Source: Bacteroidales bacterium
GTDB taxonomy: Bacteria; Bacteroidota; Bacteroidia; Bacteroidales; UBA932
DNA: 64,000 nucleotides
Assembly (NCBI GenBank): GCA_015060245.1
Contig: SUYU01000001.1
Location: forward strand, 124,001-188,000
Reading direction: 5' to 3'
Made by a program: the position numbers and the translations under genes. Below are positions 43,333 to 53,383 of the stretch, piece by piece. Under the pieces are notes generated by a model that worked only from the letters and a program-made list of their open reading frames with translations, made no database searches and was not told the origin of the DNA. Position 1 is the first letter of the stretch. The number at the start of each line of letters is the position of its first letter.

Positions 43333-43779
43333 TTACGCCAAGAGTTGTTTTACCATGGCAGAAATGGCTTTTCCGTCGGCCTTGCCCATAAGTTTTTTTG
43401 TTGCGGTTCCCATTACCTTGCCCATATCCTGAGGCCCTTTGGCACCAACAGCCTCGATAATTTTCTTGAGTTCTGCTGCAAGTTCCTCTTCTGTAAGTTG
43501 TTTAGGCAGGAATACCTCCATAAATGATGCCTCTGCCAACTCATTCTCCGCCAACTCCGGACGGTTTTGGGCCTTATAAAGTTCTGCGCTCTCTTTACGC
43601 TGTTTTACAAGTTTTTGAATGATTTTAAGGACAGCATCATCCGATATGCTCTCTGAACCGTCGGCAGTCTTTGCCAAAAGTATTGCGGCTTTAATGCCCC
43701 TCAATGCCTCAAGTTTCACCTTCTCTTTGGCCAACATTGCGGCCTTGATGCCATTTTGAATATCAAGTTCCAAACTCAT
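43333..43779 (-). CDS. yqeY: GatB/YqeY-domain protein
   Basis: 148 residues, all helical. The family pattern is clear: LEALRGIKAAI, IIQKLVKQRKESAELY, and the C-terminal module PQDMGKVMGTATKKLMGKADGKAIS that resembles the tail domain of GatB and may bind tRNA. Its cellular role is not established. It lies 92 bp downstream of aspS on the same strand, with a GC-rich hairpin between, so the pair may be partly coupled. Confidence 0.93.
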   Translation of the reverse strand: MSLELDIQNGIKAAMLAKEKVKLEALRGIKAAILLAKTADGSESISDDAVLKIIQKLVKQRKESAELYKAQNRPELAENELAEASFMEVFLPKQLTEEELAAELKKIIEAVGAKGPQDMGKVMGTATKKLMGKADGKAISAMVKQLLA

Positions 43780-43815
43780 GATTAAATCTCCTTATCTTTA
43801 TAATTGAACAAAGGC

Positions 43816-43855
43816 CGGCAAGCCAAGATTGGTATCTCACGCCGGCCGGCCTTTA
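43816..43855 (-). terminator. GC-rich hairpin between aspS and yqeY
   Basis: AAAGGCCGGC and GCCGGCCTTT form a 10-bp stem at about 43811-43855. No U-run follows on the minus strand, so it may be a weak terminator or a processing site. Confidence 0.45.
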
Positions 43856-43870
43856 CATTAAACAAAAAAA

Positions 43871-45640
43871 CTATTTCTGCTCCGGAGCGGTTGATTTTAT
43901 AAACAACTCGTCCATCTGAGCCATATCAATCCTCGAAGGAGCATCCAGCATCACATCCCTGCCGGTGTTGTTTTTAGGGAATGCAATGTAATCTCTGATG
44001 GTCTCCTGTCCACCAAACAATGAACAGAAACGGTCAAAGCCGAATGCTATACCGCCATGAGGAGGTGCTCCATATTTGAACGCATTAATAATGAAACCGA
44101 ATCTGTAATCGGCATCCTCCTTGCTGAAGCCAAGAACCTCAAACATGCGCTCCTGCACTTTTGAATCATGGATACGGATTGAACCGCCGCCAACCTCAGT
44201 ACCGTTAAGCACAAAGTCATATGCATTGGCATTGACCTGCTCAAGATCCTCTTTTTTGTTGCTGTAGAATTTCTCCATATCCTCGGGTTTTGGAGCAGTG
44301 AACGGATGGTGCATAGCATAGAAACGCTGTGTCTCATCATCCCACTCCAATAGAGGGAAATCGCAAACCCATAGAGGTGCAAAAACAGAGTTGTCACGCA
44401 AGCCAAGGCGGTTACCCATCTCAAGACGCAATGTACCCAAGGCTCCCTGCATCTTCTTCTTCTCTCCCGACAATACCAATACCAAATCACCCTCTGCCGC
44501 ACCAATTGCACCGCATATAGCCTTAAGGTCATCTGCGCTGTAGAATTTGTCAATTGAAGACTTGATTCCCTCAGCATTGTATTTGATATAGATAAGGCCC
44601 TTTGCCCCAACCTGAGGTCTCTTTACCCATTCGGTAAGTTCATCAAGTTGTTTGCGGGTATATCCTGCACAACCCGGAACAACAATGGCGCCAACATACT
44701 CTGCATCATCAAGAACAGCAAAGTTGTGACCCTTTACCATATCTGTGATGGTATTCATCTTCATGCCAAAGCGGATATCCGGTTTGTCGCTTCCATAATA
44801 CTCCATTGCATCCTTGTAGGAGATTCTTGGGAAAGCCTCTGTAAACTCCTTGCCCAAAACATTCTTGAAGAGTGCCTTTGCAAGACCCTCAAAAGTATTC
44901 AACACATCTTCACGCTCTACAAATGACATTTCACAGTCAATCTGTGTAAACTCAGGCTGACGGTCTGCACGCAAATCCTCATCCCTGAAACATCTTACAA
45001 TCTGGAAATATCTGTCATAACCGGCAACCATCAAGAGTTGTTTGAAAGTCTGCGGACTCTGGGGCAAAGCATAGAACTCGCCCGGATTCATACGGCTTGG
45101 AACGACAAAGTCACGTGCTCCCTCCGGAGTTGACTTTATAAGATAAGGAGTCTCTATCTCCATAAAACCCACGTTGCTCAAATAGTTTCTCACCTCATGA
45201 GCCATTCTGTGACGCAACTCCAAGGCTCTCTTCAAAGGAGCCCTTCTCAAATCGAGGTAACGGTACTGCGCACGGATATCCTCACCGCCGTCGGTATTCT
45301 CCTCAATTGTAAACGGAGGTGTAACAGCCTTGTTGAGAACTCTAAGTTCTGTAAGTTTGATCTCTATCTCTCCTGTATCAATTTTATTGTTCTTGCTCTG
45401 TCTCTCCGTTACAACACCTGTAGCCTGAATTACATATTCACGGCCAAGAGATGCCACAAGGTCATTAATCTCCTTTGATTCATTCTCATCTGCAACAAGT
45501 TGGGTAATACCATATCTGTCGCGAAGGTCAATAAAATTCAAACTTCCCATTTTACGGACCCTCTGCACCCAGCCAGCCAAAGTCACTGTCTGGCCTGCAT
45601 TTGCCAGGCGCAATTCTCCACAAGTATGTGATCTGTACAT
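43871..45640 (-). CDS. aspS: Aspartate-tRNA ligase
   Basis: 589 residues, the size of bacterial AspRS with the GAD insertion domain. The N-terminal OB-fold anticodon-binding domain includes [23 protein letters not shown]. Class II motif 2 is near [24 protein letters not shown] and motif 3 is GIAFGFDRF near residue 545. The long insert matches the bacterial type. TAACTTTG on the minus strand (45714-45707) is a plausible -7 element about 65 bp upstream. It is divergent from rsmA. Confidence 0.97.
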   Translation of the reverse strand: MYRSHTCGELRLANAGQTVTLAGWVQRVRKMGSLNFIDLRDRYGITQLVADENESKEINDLVASLGREYVIQATGVVTERQSKNNKIDTGEIEIKLTELRVLNKAVTPPFTIEENTDGGEDIRAQYRYLDLRRAPLKRALELRHRMAHEVRNYLSNVGFMEIETPYLIKSTPEGARDFVVPSRMNPGEFYALPQSPQTFKQLLMVAGYDRYFQIVRCFRDEDLRADRQPEFTQIDCEMSFVEREDVLNTFEGLAKALFKNVLGKEFTEAFPRISYKDAMEYYGSDKPDIRFGMKMNTITDMVKGHNFAVLDDAEYVGAIVVPGCAGYTRKQLDELTEWVKRPQVGAKGLIYIKYNAEGIKSSIDKFYSADDLKAICGAIGAAEGDLVLVLSGEKKKMQGALGTLRLEMGNRLGLRDNSVFAPLWVCDFPLLEWDDETQRFYAMHHPFTAPKPEDMEKFYSNKKEDLEQVNANAYDFVLNGTEVGGGSIRIHDSKVQERMFEVLGFSKEDADYRFGFIINAFKYGAPPHGGIAFGFDRFCSLFGGQETIRDYIAFPKNNTGRDVMLDAPSRIDMAQMDELFIKSTAPEQK

Positions 45641-45781
45641 AGTTTTATATAATTGTATAATTTATTTCGTTTTACGGCTCCAATCCCATTTAAGGATAGT
45701 AACCCGCAAAGTTAATATTTTTATCCTAATTGCCACTTTGTCAGATCCAAAAAAATAGATGCAAAAACAATCAAATTTTTC

Positions 45782-45789
45782 TACCTTTG
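45782..45789 (+). promoter_or_regulatory. -7-like element abutting rsmA start
   Basis: TACCTTTG matches TAnnTTTG and is followed by GC. It ends six bases before the rsmA ATG at 45796, so the transcript would be leaderless or nearly so. No -33 element is evident. Confidence 0.4.
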
Positions 45790-45795
45790 CGCTCT

Positions 45796-46692
45796 ATGGC
45801 AACACAATTTGGAGTAAAGGCAAAGAAAGCGCTGGGACAGCACTTCCTTACAGATGAGTCAATAGCAAAAAAAATAGTGGAGAGTCTTCTTCTTCCGGAG
45901 GATTTTAACAGCAGCAACAGACAGCAGGAAGAAGTGCAAAAACCGTCACCCGACAAGATGCAGGTTCTTGAAATAGGACCCGGCACAGGTGTGCTCACCA
46001 AATACCTTCTGCAGGAGGAGAGAATCAGGCTTGAGGTGGCTGAGATTGATACCGAAAGCATTGAATATCTGCAGAAGACCTATCCGCAACTCCTCTACTC
46101 CCTGCAACAGCGTGACTTTCTCCAGATTCCATTGGAAAAGATATTTGCAGGCGAGTTTGCCGTAATAGGAAACTTCCCTTACAATATCTCATCCCAGATA
46201 TTTTTCAAGGTTCTCGATTATAAGGAGACCATTCCGCAAGTTGTCTGTATGCTCCAGAAGGAGGTTGCAGAACGCCTTGCCAGCGCTCCCGGCACAAAAG
46301 CCTACGGAATACTCTCTGTACTGCTGCAGGCCTGGTACGATATAGAGTATCTGTTTACCGTACATGAGCATGTATTCAATCCTCCGCCAAAGGTAAAATC
46401 TGCAGTCATACGCCTTACCCGCAATACACGTACAGACTTGGGTTGCAACGAAATACTTTTCAAACTTATAATAAAGAGTTGCTTCAACCAGAGGCGCAAA
46501 ACCATACGCAACTCAATAAAGCCACTTCTTGGAAAGAGACTTGACATGTGCAACACCATCTCTGCAAAAGAGAGGGAGATGGGCAAGGATATAATCATAA
46601 AGAGTTCTGTTACATCTGAACTGCTTGATTTAAGACCGGAACAATTGGATGTTGAGCAGTTTATTGAACTGACAAAACTTCTTACACAATAG
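45796..46692 (+). CDS. rsmA: 16S rRNA (adenine1518/1519-N6) dimethyltransferase
   Basis: 298 residues from the ATG at 45796; the frame opens at 45730 but family members start with this [18 protein letters not shown]. It dimethylates two adjacent adenines in the 3' hairpin of 16S rRNA, a late step in small-subunit assembly. [33 protein letters not shown] (SAM loop) and [14 protein letters not shown] (NxPY motif) are diagnostic. It is divergent from aspS and converges on an ABC permease. Confidence 0.96.
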   Translation: MATQFGVKAKKALGQHFLTDESIAKKIVESLLLPEDFNSSNRQQEEVQKPSPDKMQVLEIGPGTGVLTKYLLQEERIRLEVAEIDTESIEYLQKTYPQLLYSLQQRDFLQIPLEKIFAGEFAVIGNFPYNISSQIFFKVLDYKETIPQVVCMLQKEVAERLASAPGTKAYGILSVLLQAWYDIEYLFTVHEHVFNPPPKVKSAVIRLTRNTRTDLGCNEILFKLIIKSCFNQRRKTIRNSIKPLLGKRLDMCNTISAKEREMGKDIIIKSSVTSELLDLRPEQLDVEQFIELTKLLTQ

Positions 46693-46693
46693 G

Positions 46694-47980
46694 TTACCTG
46701 GAGTTTATTGCCACAACCGGATCAAGATTGGCAGCCGCATAGGCAGGTGCCATTCCGCTGATTATGCCTATCACCGAAGCGATTGCGAGACCACTCATGA
46801 TATTGTCAAAAGAGAGTTGCATGACAAACATGCCGGTTGGGGGTATAGCAAGAATTATTGCCGCCAACAGCACGATTCCCACAACTCCACCGGCCAATGC
46901 CAGAAACAGGGCCTCTACAAGGAACTGGGATAATATCATATATCTCTTGGCTCCAAGAGCCTTCTGGATACCTATGATGTTGGTGCGCTCCTTTACCGAT
47001 ACAAACATGATGTTTGCTATACCGAAGCCTCCAATCAGGAGGGAAAAACCGGCAATTATCCACCCCACAGTGCTTAACATTGAAAAGATGCTGTCAACCA
47101 TCTGAAGCAGCATTGTCATTCTGTTTATGGAGAAATTGTTCTTCTGCGCAGGGGCAATCCTTCGACCGGCCCTCATCAACACAAGAAGTTCATCTTCAAA
47201 CTCTTGAGTCTGCACCTCGGCTTTGGGCTTAACAAGAATGGAGGCTCCCGCCCTCCTCATGTTGACTATATACTTGCACATTTTCAGCGGTACCAGAATG
47301 CCTGCATCCGATCCTCCGCCTATATTTACCATGCTCTCACCCTCCTTTTCAAGCAGACCAATGACCGTAAGATCCCTGCCCCCAACCCTTATCCTGCGGC
47401 CCAATGGGGATGCACCGTCAAAGAGTTCCTCCCCAATTTTATACCCTAAAACGCAAACTGCCGAGCCATTATTTATCTCACTCTCATTAAAATATCTTCC
47501 CGACAGAAGATTCACCCTGCTTATCTTCTCCCAATCGGAGGTTACCCCCTTTACCATACACTTTGAAATGGAATTGCGACCTGCCTTTACCGGGCGTTCG
47601 TATGCCAGCAACATTGCCACAGCATCCGCTGTACGGGAATTCTCTTTAAGGAAAATATAATCTCTGTAATCTGGTGAGGGCCGTTTCATATACTCCCACC
47701 ACTTGTACTCGCCCGACATATCTATTGCGCCATCCTGGTTTTCGGGCATCATGGGCCACTTGTCAATTATGACCATGTCACTTCCAAAAGCCTCAAATCC
47801 GCGCCTTACATTATCTTCAAGGGCATCAACGGCAGTGAAGACCGCAACTATCGAAAAAATGCCGATACTCACCCCCAACAGGCTCAAGAATGTCCTGAAC
47901 TTATCACCCCTCAACTGTGAAAAGGCAAATGCCACACTCTCCTGCAGCATCCTTACTGTCACAATACCTCTCATAACCAA
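46694..47980 (-). CDS. ABC transporter permease, MacB/FtsX type
   Basis: 428 residues. A membrane helix near residues 28-50 (KFRTFLSLLGVSIGIFSIVAVF) precedes a periplasmic MacB-PCD-like domain of about 220 residues. Three helices in the C-terminal FtsX domain follow (GWIIAGFSLLIGGFGIANIMFVSVKERTNIIGIQKALGA type, the conserved coupling segment). Such permeases export macrolides, peptides or lipoproteins or act by mechanotransmission. No ATPase gene is adjacent; the LolD-like ATPase at 30275 is a possible but unproven partner. It lies 27 bp behind mutS on the same strand. Confidence 0.88.
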   Translation of the reverse strand: MVMRGIVTVRMLQESVAFAFSQLRGDKFRTFLSLLGVSIGIFSIVAVFTAVDALEDNVRRGFEAFGSDMVIIDKWPMMPENQDGAIDMSGEYKWWEYMKRPSPDYRDYIFLKENSRTADAVAMLLAYERPVKAGRNSISKCMVKGVTSDWEKISRVNLLSGRYFNESEINNGSAVCVLGYKIGEELFDGASPLGRRIRVGGRDLTVIGLLEKEGESMVNIGGGSDAGILVPLKMCKYIVNMRRAGASILVKPKAEVQTQEFEDELLVLMRAGRRIAPAQKNNFSINRMTMLLQMVDSIFSMLSTVGWIIAGFSLLIGGFGIANIMFVSVKERTNIIGIQKALGAKRYMILSQFLVEALFLALAGGVVGIVLLAAIILAIPPTGMFVMQLSFDNIMSGLAIASVIGIISGMAPAYAAANLDPVVAINSR

Positions 47981-48007
47981 AACCTTTCCGATTTGTCAAA
48001 TTCAAAA

Positions 48008-50731
48008 TCAACTGCAACCTATCTTCTTCTTCAAGGCCCGGAGTGCATCAAAGGCATCCAATGGCGACATTGAATTTATGTCCATTGCCAACAGACTCTC
48101 CTTTATATCCACCAACAACGGATCATCAAGTTGATATATTGAGAGTTGCAGACTCTCCTGAAGAGTACTGCCCCTTCCTCTTTTTCCTCTTCCCGACAAT
48201 TTTCCGGCCATATTTCCGCTTCCGGAAGTTGGAACACCACCATTGACATCGATTTCAGGACCTGCATCAGAATTGCCGCTTGCACTCTCCAGACGTTTCA
48301 ACTTGCGCTGCGCAGAGTCCACTACAGCCTTAGGCATTCCGGCCAGCCGAGCCACATGTATTCCAAAACTGTGCGCCACCCCCCCCTCACATAACTTTCT
48401 CAAGAAAAGCACCTTGCCGTCAACCTCCTTTACAGCGATATGATAGTTCCTCACTCGCGGATATATGGTCTCAAGTTCATTGAGTTCATGATAGTGTGTT
48501 GCAAAGAGGGTCTTTGCCTTGAACGGACTCTGGTGTATATACTCCACTATTGCCCATGCGATTGACATGCCGTCAAATGTACTGGTACCACGCCCTATCT
48601 CATCAAGCAACACCAATGAACGTTCAGAAAGGTTGTGGAGAATTGTTGAAGACTCCATCATCTCCACCATAAAGGTCGACTCTCCCCTGGAGATGTTGTC
48701 CGATGCTCCTACCCTTGTAAATATCTTGTCAACTATTCCAATGCGGGCACTTTTGGCCGGGACAAACGAACCTGTCTGCGCAAGAAGCACAATGAGGGCA
48801 GTCTGCCTCAACAAGGCAGATTTACCGGCCATATTGGGACCTGTAAGAATAATTATCTGCTGGGTATCGTTGTCAAGTAGAAGATCATTTGCCACATACT
48901 CCTCTCCCGGAGCCATGAGGGTCTCAATGACAGGGTGCCGGCCCTGGGAAATCTCAAGTTCCAGGCCATCGGTCATGACCGGTCTGCAATACCCCCTCTC
49001 CACGGCGAGTTGTGCAAAGCCTGCAAGGCAATCTATTCTGGCAACCACGGCACTGCTCTGCTGAATATGCGGTATCTCCTTCTGTATTGATGCCACAAGT
49101 TGCTGGAATATCTGCTGCTCAAGTGCATATATCCTGTCCTGCGCCCCAAGGATCTTCTCCTCATACTCCTTGAGTTCCTGGGTTATATACCGTTCGGCAT
49201 TTACAAGGGTCTGCTTTCTTATCCAATCCTCCGGGACCTTGTCTTTATGGGTATTCCTTACCTCAAGGTAATAGCCGAAGACATTATTGTAGCTTATTTT
49301 CAAGGATGGTATGCCGGTACGTTCACTCTCACGCTGCTGTATCTGGAGCAGATAATCCTTGCCGTAACGTGCTATATTCCTGAGTTGGTCCAACTCCTCA
49401 TTGACGCCGTCAGCAATGATGTCACCCTTCCCGAACTGGGCAGCAGGCTCCGCAGCCATGGTTGATTCTATCTCCTTTTTCAACTCTTCAAAGAGGGAGA
49501 TTCCCGAGGCGAGTTTCTCAAGTTCTGCAGATACAACACCTTCAGACAATATTATTGATTCAGGATAATTTCCTGTAGAGAGTTCCTTTATAGGGCGCAT
49601 CTGGTCAAGGCCCCTTTTCAACTGGATCACCTCCCTCGGAGCCATTTTGCCTGCTGCAGCCCTTGCAGTAATGCGCTCAAGGTCACCCACATTTGATATT
49701 GACTCCTGTATATGCTCCGCCACCTCGCGCTCATTAACAAAGAACTCTACCACTTCATGCCTGCGTTCAATCTCACCCCTGTCCTTTACCGGCATTGAGA
49801 GCCAGTTCCTCAAGAGCCTTGCACCAAGAGGAGATGAACATTTGTCAACTACATCCATAAGCGATGTGCCGTCGGAGCAGGAGGCCGGCGAAAATATCTC
49901 AAGATTGCGGAAAGTGAATCTGTCGAGCCAAACGAAATTGCCCTGGTCTACCCTTGAAATGGAGCAGAGATGCCCCACGCCGGTACTGTGGTTCTGTTCA
50001 AGGTAAAAAAGAATGGCACCGGCAGCAGTTATGCCCAACGGCAGATTCTCTATTCCAAAGCCCTTGAGAGACTGAAGTCCGAACTGCTTCTTGAGTTTGT
50101 CATTGCAGGCCTCATGCACAAAAGCCCACTCATCCATTGGGGAGAGATAGTATCCGGTCCCAAAACGCTCCTTAAAGCCGTTTACATAACACCTCTCTAT
50201 AACAACCTCCTTGGGGGCAAAATTTGACAGAAGCACCTCAATGTAGTCAAGCGGTCCCTCTGCCACCTTGAATGTGCCTGTAGAGACATCAAGGAATGCC
50301 ACGCCGCCCTTATCTTTATGGAAAGAGACGGCACACAGAAAATTGTTCTCCTTCTGCTCAAGCAACTGCTCACTGTATGCTATACCTGGAGTCACAAGTT
50401 CTGTAACACCTCTCTTCACAATCTTTTTGGTGAGTTTTGGATCTTCCAACTGATCACATACGGCCACCTTGTAGCCGCTTCTTACCAGTTTTGGCAGATA
50501 CGTTTCAATTGAATGGTGGGGGAAACCGGCCAATGCCACGGATGTAGCGGCTCCATTGCCCCTTTTTGTAAGAACTATACCCAAAACCTTGCTGGCTGTA
50601 ATTGCGTCTTCCCCAAAGGTTTCATAAAAATCTCCCACCCTAAAAAGAAGCAGGGCATCCGGGTGTTGTGCCTTTACACTGAAATATTGCTTCATCAGCG
50701 GAGTTTCCGCTATCTTTTTATCCTCCTTCAT
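48008..50731 (-). CDS. mutS: DNA mismatch repair protein MutS
   Basis: 907 residues, somewhat longer than the usual 850-880. The mismatch-recognition domain has FRVGDFYETFGEDA with the F-x-E motif near residue 36. The ATPase has TGPNMAGKSALLRQ (Walker A) and LLDEIGRGTSTFDG (Walker B and signature). The extra length is a Gly/Ser-rich linker around residues 800-845 before the helical dimerisation end. It recognises mismatches and starts repair with MutL, which is not in the window. The same transcript may continue into the ABC permease. Confidence 0.97.
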   Translation of the reverse strand: MKEDKKIAETPLMKQYFSVKAQHPDALLLFRVGDFYETFGEDAITASKVLGIVLTKRGNGAATSVALAGFPHHSIETYLPKLVRSGYKVAVCDQLEDPKLTKKIVKRGVTELVTPGIAYSEQLLEQKENNFLCAVSFHKDKGGVAFLDVSTGTFKVAEGPLDYIEVLLSNFAPKEVVIERCYVNGFKERFGTGYYLSPMDEWAFVHEACNDKLKKQFGLQSLKGFGIENLPLGITAAGAILFYLEQNHSTGVGHLCSISRVDQGNFVWLDRFTFRNLEIFSPASCSDGTSLMDVVDKCSSPLGARLLRNWLSMPVKDRGEIERRHEVVEFFVNEREVAEHIQESISNVGDLERITARAAAGKMAPREVIQLKRGLDQMRPIKELSTGNYPESIILSEGVVSAELEKLASGISLFEELKKEIESTMAAEPAAQFGKGDIIADGVNEELDQLRNIARYGKDYLLQIQQRESERTGIPSLKISYNNVFGYYLEVRNTHKDKVPEDWIRKQTLVNAERYITQELKEYEEKILGAQDRIYALEQQIFQQLVASIQKEIPHIQQSSAVVARIDCLAGFAQLAVERGYCRPVMTDGLELEISQGRHPVIETLMAPGEEYVANDLLLDNDTQQIIILTGPNMAGKSALLRQTALIVLLAQTGSFVPAKSARIGIVDKIFTRVGASDNISRGESTFMVEMMESSTILHNLSERSLVLLDEIGRGTSTFDGMSIAWAIVEYIHQSPFKAKTLFATHYHELNELETIYPRVRNYHIAVKEVDGKVLFLRKLCEGGVAHSFGIHVARLAGMPKAVVDSAQRKLKRLESASGNSDAGPEIDVNGGVPTSGSGNMAGKLSGRGKRGRGSTLQESLQLSIYQLDDPLLVDIKESLLAMDINSMSPLDAFDALRALKKKIGCS

Positions 50732-50826
50732 AGTCTACAAAATTAGGAATTTTCTTTTAATTTGATGTAAATTTGCATTATAAAGATTTTGGACACCATT
50801 ATTGGAAAACAACAACATTTTAGATC

Positions 50827-52005
50827 ATGAATTTCAAATCCATTTTTAAGATTGCTGCCATCTGCGCCGTCGCTTTTGCGGCAGTTTCATGCAGCACTCC
50901 TACCAGAGAGGAGATTGCAGAACAGGAGTTCCGGCAAATTATAGAAAAGAACAACAACGTAGGTTTGGCAGTGGTTGCCGTCAAAGATGGCAAAATCATA
51001 TACAGCAACTCTTTCGGTTACAAGGATCTTGAGAGCAGGACCCCTCTTGGCGAGAATGACATTTTCAGGATTGCCTCCATTTCCAAATCCTTTACAGCCA
51101 CTGCAATCATGCAACTTATAGAACAGGGCAAATTGTCACTTGATTCAGACATCTCTGACCTCCTTGGTTTCAAAGTCAGAAACCCCAAATATCCCGAGAG
51201 CCCCATCACTGTAAAGATGCTGCTTTCACACTCCTCAAGCATGAGCGATGCCAACGGCTACTTTACACTCAATGCAATCAATCCAGACTCTTCTGCAACC
51301 TGGAAGAGTGCATGGAACGACTGGGAGCCGGGTTCAAAGTATGAATACTGCAATTTGGGATACAACACACTTGGGACCATTCTTGAGAGAGTAAGCGGCG
51401 AGAGATTTGACAAATATATTGTCAACCATATTCTTGCTCCGCTTGATGTTTATGGCGGATATGAGGTTTTGAGCCTCGACTCAACAAAATTCGTAAAAAT
51501 CTACTCCTATAACCGTGCCGACAGTTCTTTCACCCATTCTCCAGATGCATACGCTACCAGGGAGAAGGAGATAGAGAACTATGTGTTCGGACAATCTACA
51601 CCGGTATTCTCCCCTACCGGAGGCTTGAAGATTTCGGCGCTTGACCTTGCCAGGGTGATGATGATGCATATGAATCTTGGTACCATTGACAGTGTAAAGA
51701 TAATTGGAGAGGAGAGTTCAAGAATGATGCAGAGTGTGGCAATTGAGCCTACAGATGAAGGTGATGCATACGGATTTGCCATAAGGTTGAGCAACCAACT
51801 TCTCGATGGCCACAAGATGATTGGCCACACAGGAAGCGCATACGGTGTATATACATCAATGTTCTGGGATGAGAACAGGGAGTTCGGCTTTGTAATCATG
51901 ACCAACGGCTGCAACGGCAGAACTGAAAACAACTTCATGGCTATCCACAGAGACGGCGTTGACTGCCTTTACAGAAACTTCATAAAAGAGACCGGAAACA
52001 GATAG
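50827..52005 (+). CDS. Serine hydrolase of the beta-lactamase class C fold, lipoprotein
   Basis: 392 residues. The lipoprotein signal ends at FAAVSCSTP (Cys20). Active-site motifs are SISKSFTATA (S-x-x-K near residue 87), YCNLGYN (Y-x-N) and GHTGSAYG in the third-motif position. The fold covers class C beta-lactamases, DD-peptidases and esterases. With no closer identity and a lipoprotein anchor, a peptidase or esterase role is more likely than antibiotic resistance. It is divergent from mutS and followed by a glycosyltransferase after 58 bp. Confidence 0.85.
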   Translation: MNFKSIFKIAAICAVAFAAVSCSTPTREEIAEQEFRQIIEKNNNVGLAVVAVKDGKIIYSNSFGYKDLESRTPLGENDIFRIASISKSFTATAIMQLIEQGKLSLDSDISDLLGFKVRNPKYPESPITVKMLLSHSSSMSDANGYFTLNAINPDSSATWKSAWNDWEPGSKYEYCNLGYNTLGTILERVSGERFDKYIVNHILAPLDVYGGYEVLSLDSTKFVKIYSYNRADSSFTHSPDAYATREKEIENYVFGQSTPVFSPTGGLKISALDLARVMMMHMNLGTIDSVKIIGEESSRMMQSVAIEPTDEGDAYGFAIRLSNQLLDGHKMIGHTGSAYGVYTSMFWDENREFGFVIMTNGCNGRTENNFMAIHRDGVDCLYRNFIKETGNR

Positions 52006-52063
52006 GGAGACTCCCGCCACACATTCAGGCGGGGCACTCGAATTGCCTGACCAATACGTTGAT

Positions 52064-53383
52064 ATGAAAAGGGTACTTATTATTACATATTACTGGCCGC
52101 CGTCGGGAGGATCAGGAGTACAGCGTTGGTTGAAATTTGCCAAATATCTGCCACAGTTCGGATGGCAGCCTGTAATCTATACCCCTGAAAATCCGGAGCA
52201 ACTGGCAGTTGACCGCTCTCTGGAGAAGGAGATACCTGCAGAGGCAGAAATTGTAAAGAGAAGGATTGTTGAACCTTATCAGTTGTACAAAAGCCTTCTT
52301 AAAAAGTCAGGTCACAAAAAGGAGGCAGTTGAGGTAAACCCCGTGAACGCACAGCAGAAATCTGCGCTGCAGAAAGCGGCTATGTGGATAAGAGGCAACC
52401 TCTTCAGACCCGATCCCCGCTGCCTGTGGATCAATCCGTCGGTCAGATATCTTAAAAAATATCTCAAGGAGCATCCTGTAGATCTGATTGTAAGCACAGG
52501 CCCTCCACAATCGATGCACATGATTGGATACAGACTCTCTGCCCGGACCGGACTCCCCTGGATTGCAGATTTCAGGGATCCCTGGACAAAGATTTTCTAT
52601 TTCAAGCACTTGTCAATGACACGTTTCACAGAGAAATGGCATCACAAAATGGAAAAGAGAGTCCTTGACAATGCTGCTGCCGTTGTTGCCGTATCACCTT
52701 TGGTCCAGCAGGAGTTCCAGGCCATGACCGACACCCCCGTAGAACTCATCACCAATGGGTTTGATGAGATTGATTTCCAAAAGGGAGAGAAGGGGGCCAC
52801 ATCTTTGGAGAAATCCGGCAAATTTACAATTACCCATACCGGACTCTTTGCGGCAGACGGCAATCCAACCACACTATGGGAAGTGCTGAACGAAAAATGC
52901 TCACAAGAGAGTGCTTTCAAAGAGGCCTTGAGAATCAGACTGATTGGAAAGACTGACTCACAAATAATTGATGCAATAGGCCGAGCCGGGCTGGGGAGCC
53001 AACTCGAAGATATGGGTTATCAGCCTCATGATATTGCCGTCAAGGAGCAGAAAGAGGCTTCTCTGCTCATCCTGCCATTAAGAAGGGAACCGGAATACAG
53101 ATCTGTACTGCCGGGCAAACTCTTTGAATATCTGGCATCGCTCAGGCCTGTTCTTGGTATTGGCCAGCCCGACGGAGCCATGGCCATGATAATTGGAGAG
53201 GCCAAGGCGGGCACAGTAATTGATTGGGAAAACAAATCAGAAATTGCAAGATTCATTGACCTGTGCTGGGAAAAGCATTTGAAGGGCGAACTTACAGACA
53301 ACACCGCCGACATCTCACAGTTCACCCGCTACAACCTCTCCCGCAAAATGGCCGATTTATTTGATAATACAGTGAAACAATGA
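52064..53383 (+). CDS. Glycosyltransferase family 4-like
   Basis: 439 residues from the ATG at 52064; a TTG at 52043 is also in frame. The N-terminal Rossmann domain has YYWPPSGGSGVQRWLKF, the glycine-rich acceptor loop. DLIVSTGPPQSMHMIG and ADFRDPWTK are conserved in a Bacteroidetes group of GT4-like enzymes. The C-terminal domain (LLILPLRREPEYRSVLPGKLFEYL) holds the E-x7-E like nucleotide-sugar region. Donor and acceptor are unknown. Its stop overlaps the start of the YfhO-like gene by 4 bp, suggesting that the two act together in making or moving a cell-surface glycan. Confidence 0.85.
   Translation: MKRVLIITYYWPPSGGSGVQRWLKFAKYLPQFGWQPVIYTPENPEQLAVDRSLEKEIPAEAEIVKRRIVEPYQLYKSLLKKSGHKKEAVEVNPVNAQQKSALQKAAMWIRGNLFRPDPRCLWINPSVRYLKKYLKEHPVDLIVSTGPPQSMHMIGYRLSARTGLPWIADFRDPWTKIFYFKHLSMTRFTEKWHHKMEKRVLDNAAAVVAVSPLVQQEFQAMTDTPVELITNGFDEIDFQKGEKGATSLEKSGKFTITHTGLFAADGNPTTLWEVLNEKCSQESAFKEALRIRLIGKTDSQIIDAIGRAGLGSQLEDMGYQPHDIAVKEQKEASLLILPLRREPEYRSVLPGKLFEYLASLRPVLGIGQPDGAMAMIIGEAKAGTVIDWENKSEIARFIDLCWEKHLKGELTDNTADISQFTRYNLSRKMADLFDNTVKQ

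Noticed and set aside
50827-52005. Serine hydrolase as an antibiotic-resistance beta-lactamase
   Set aside because: It has the class C fold motifs but is a lipoprotein with no sign of mobile context; peptidase or esterase activity is at least as likely.
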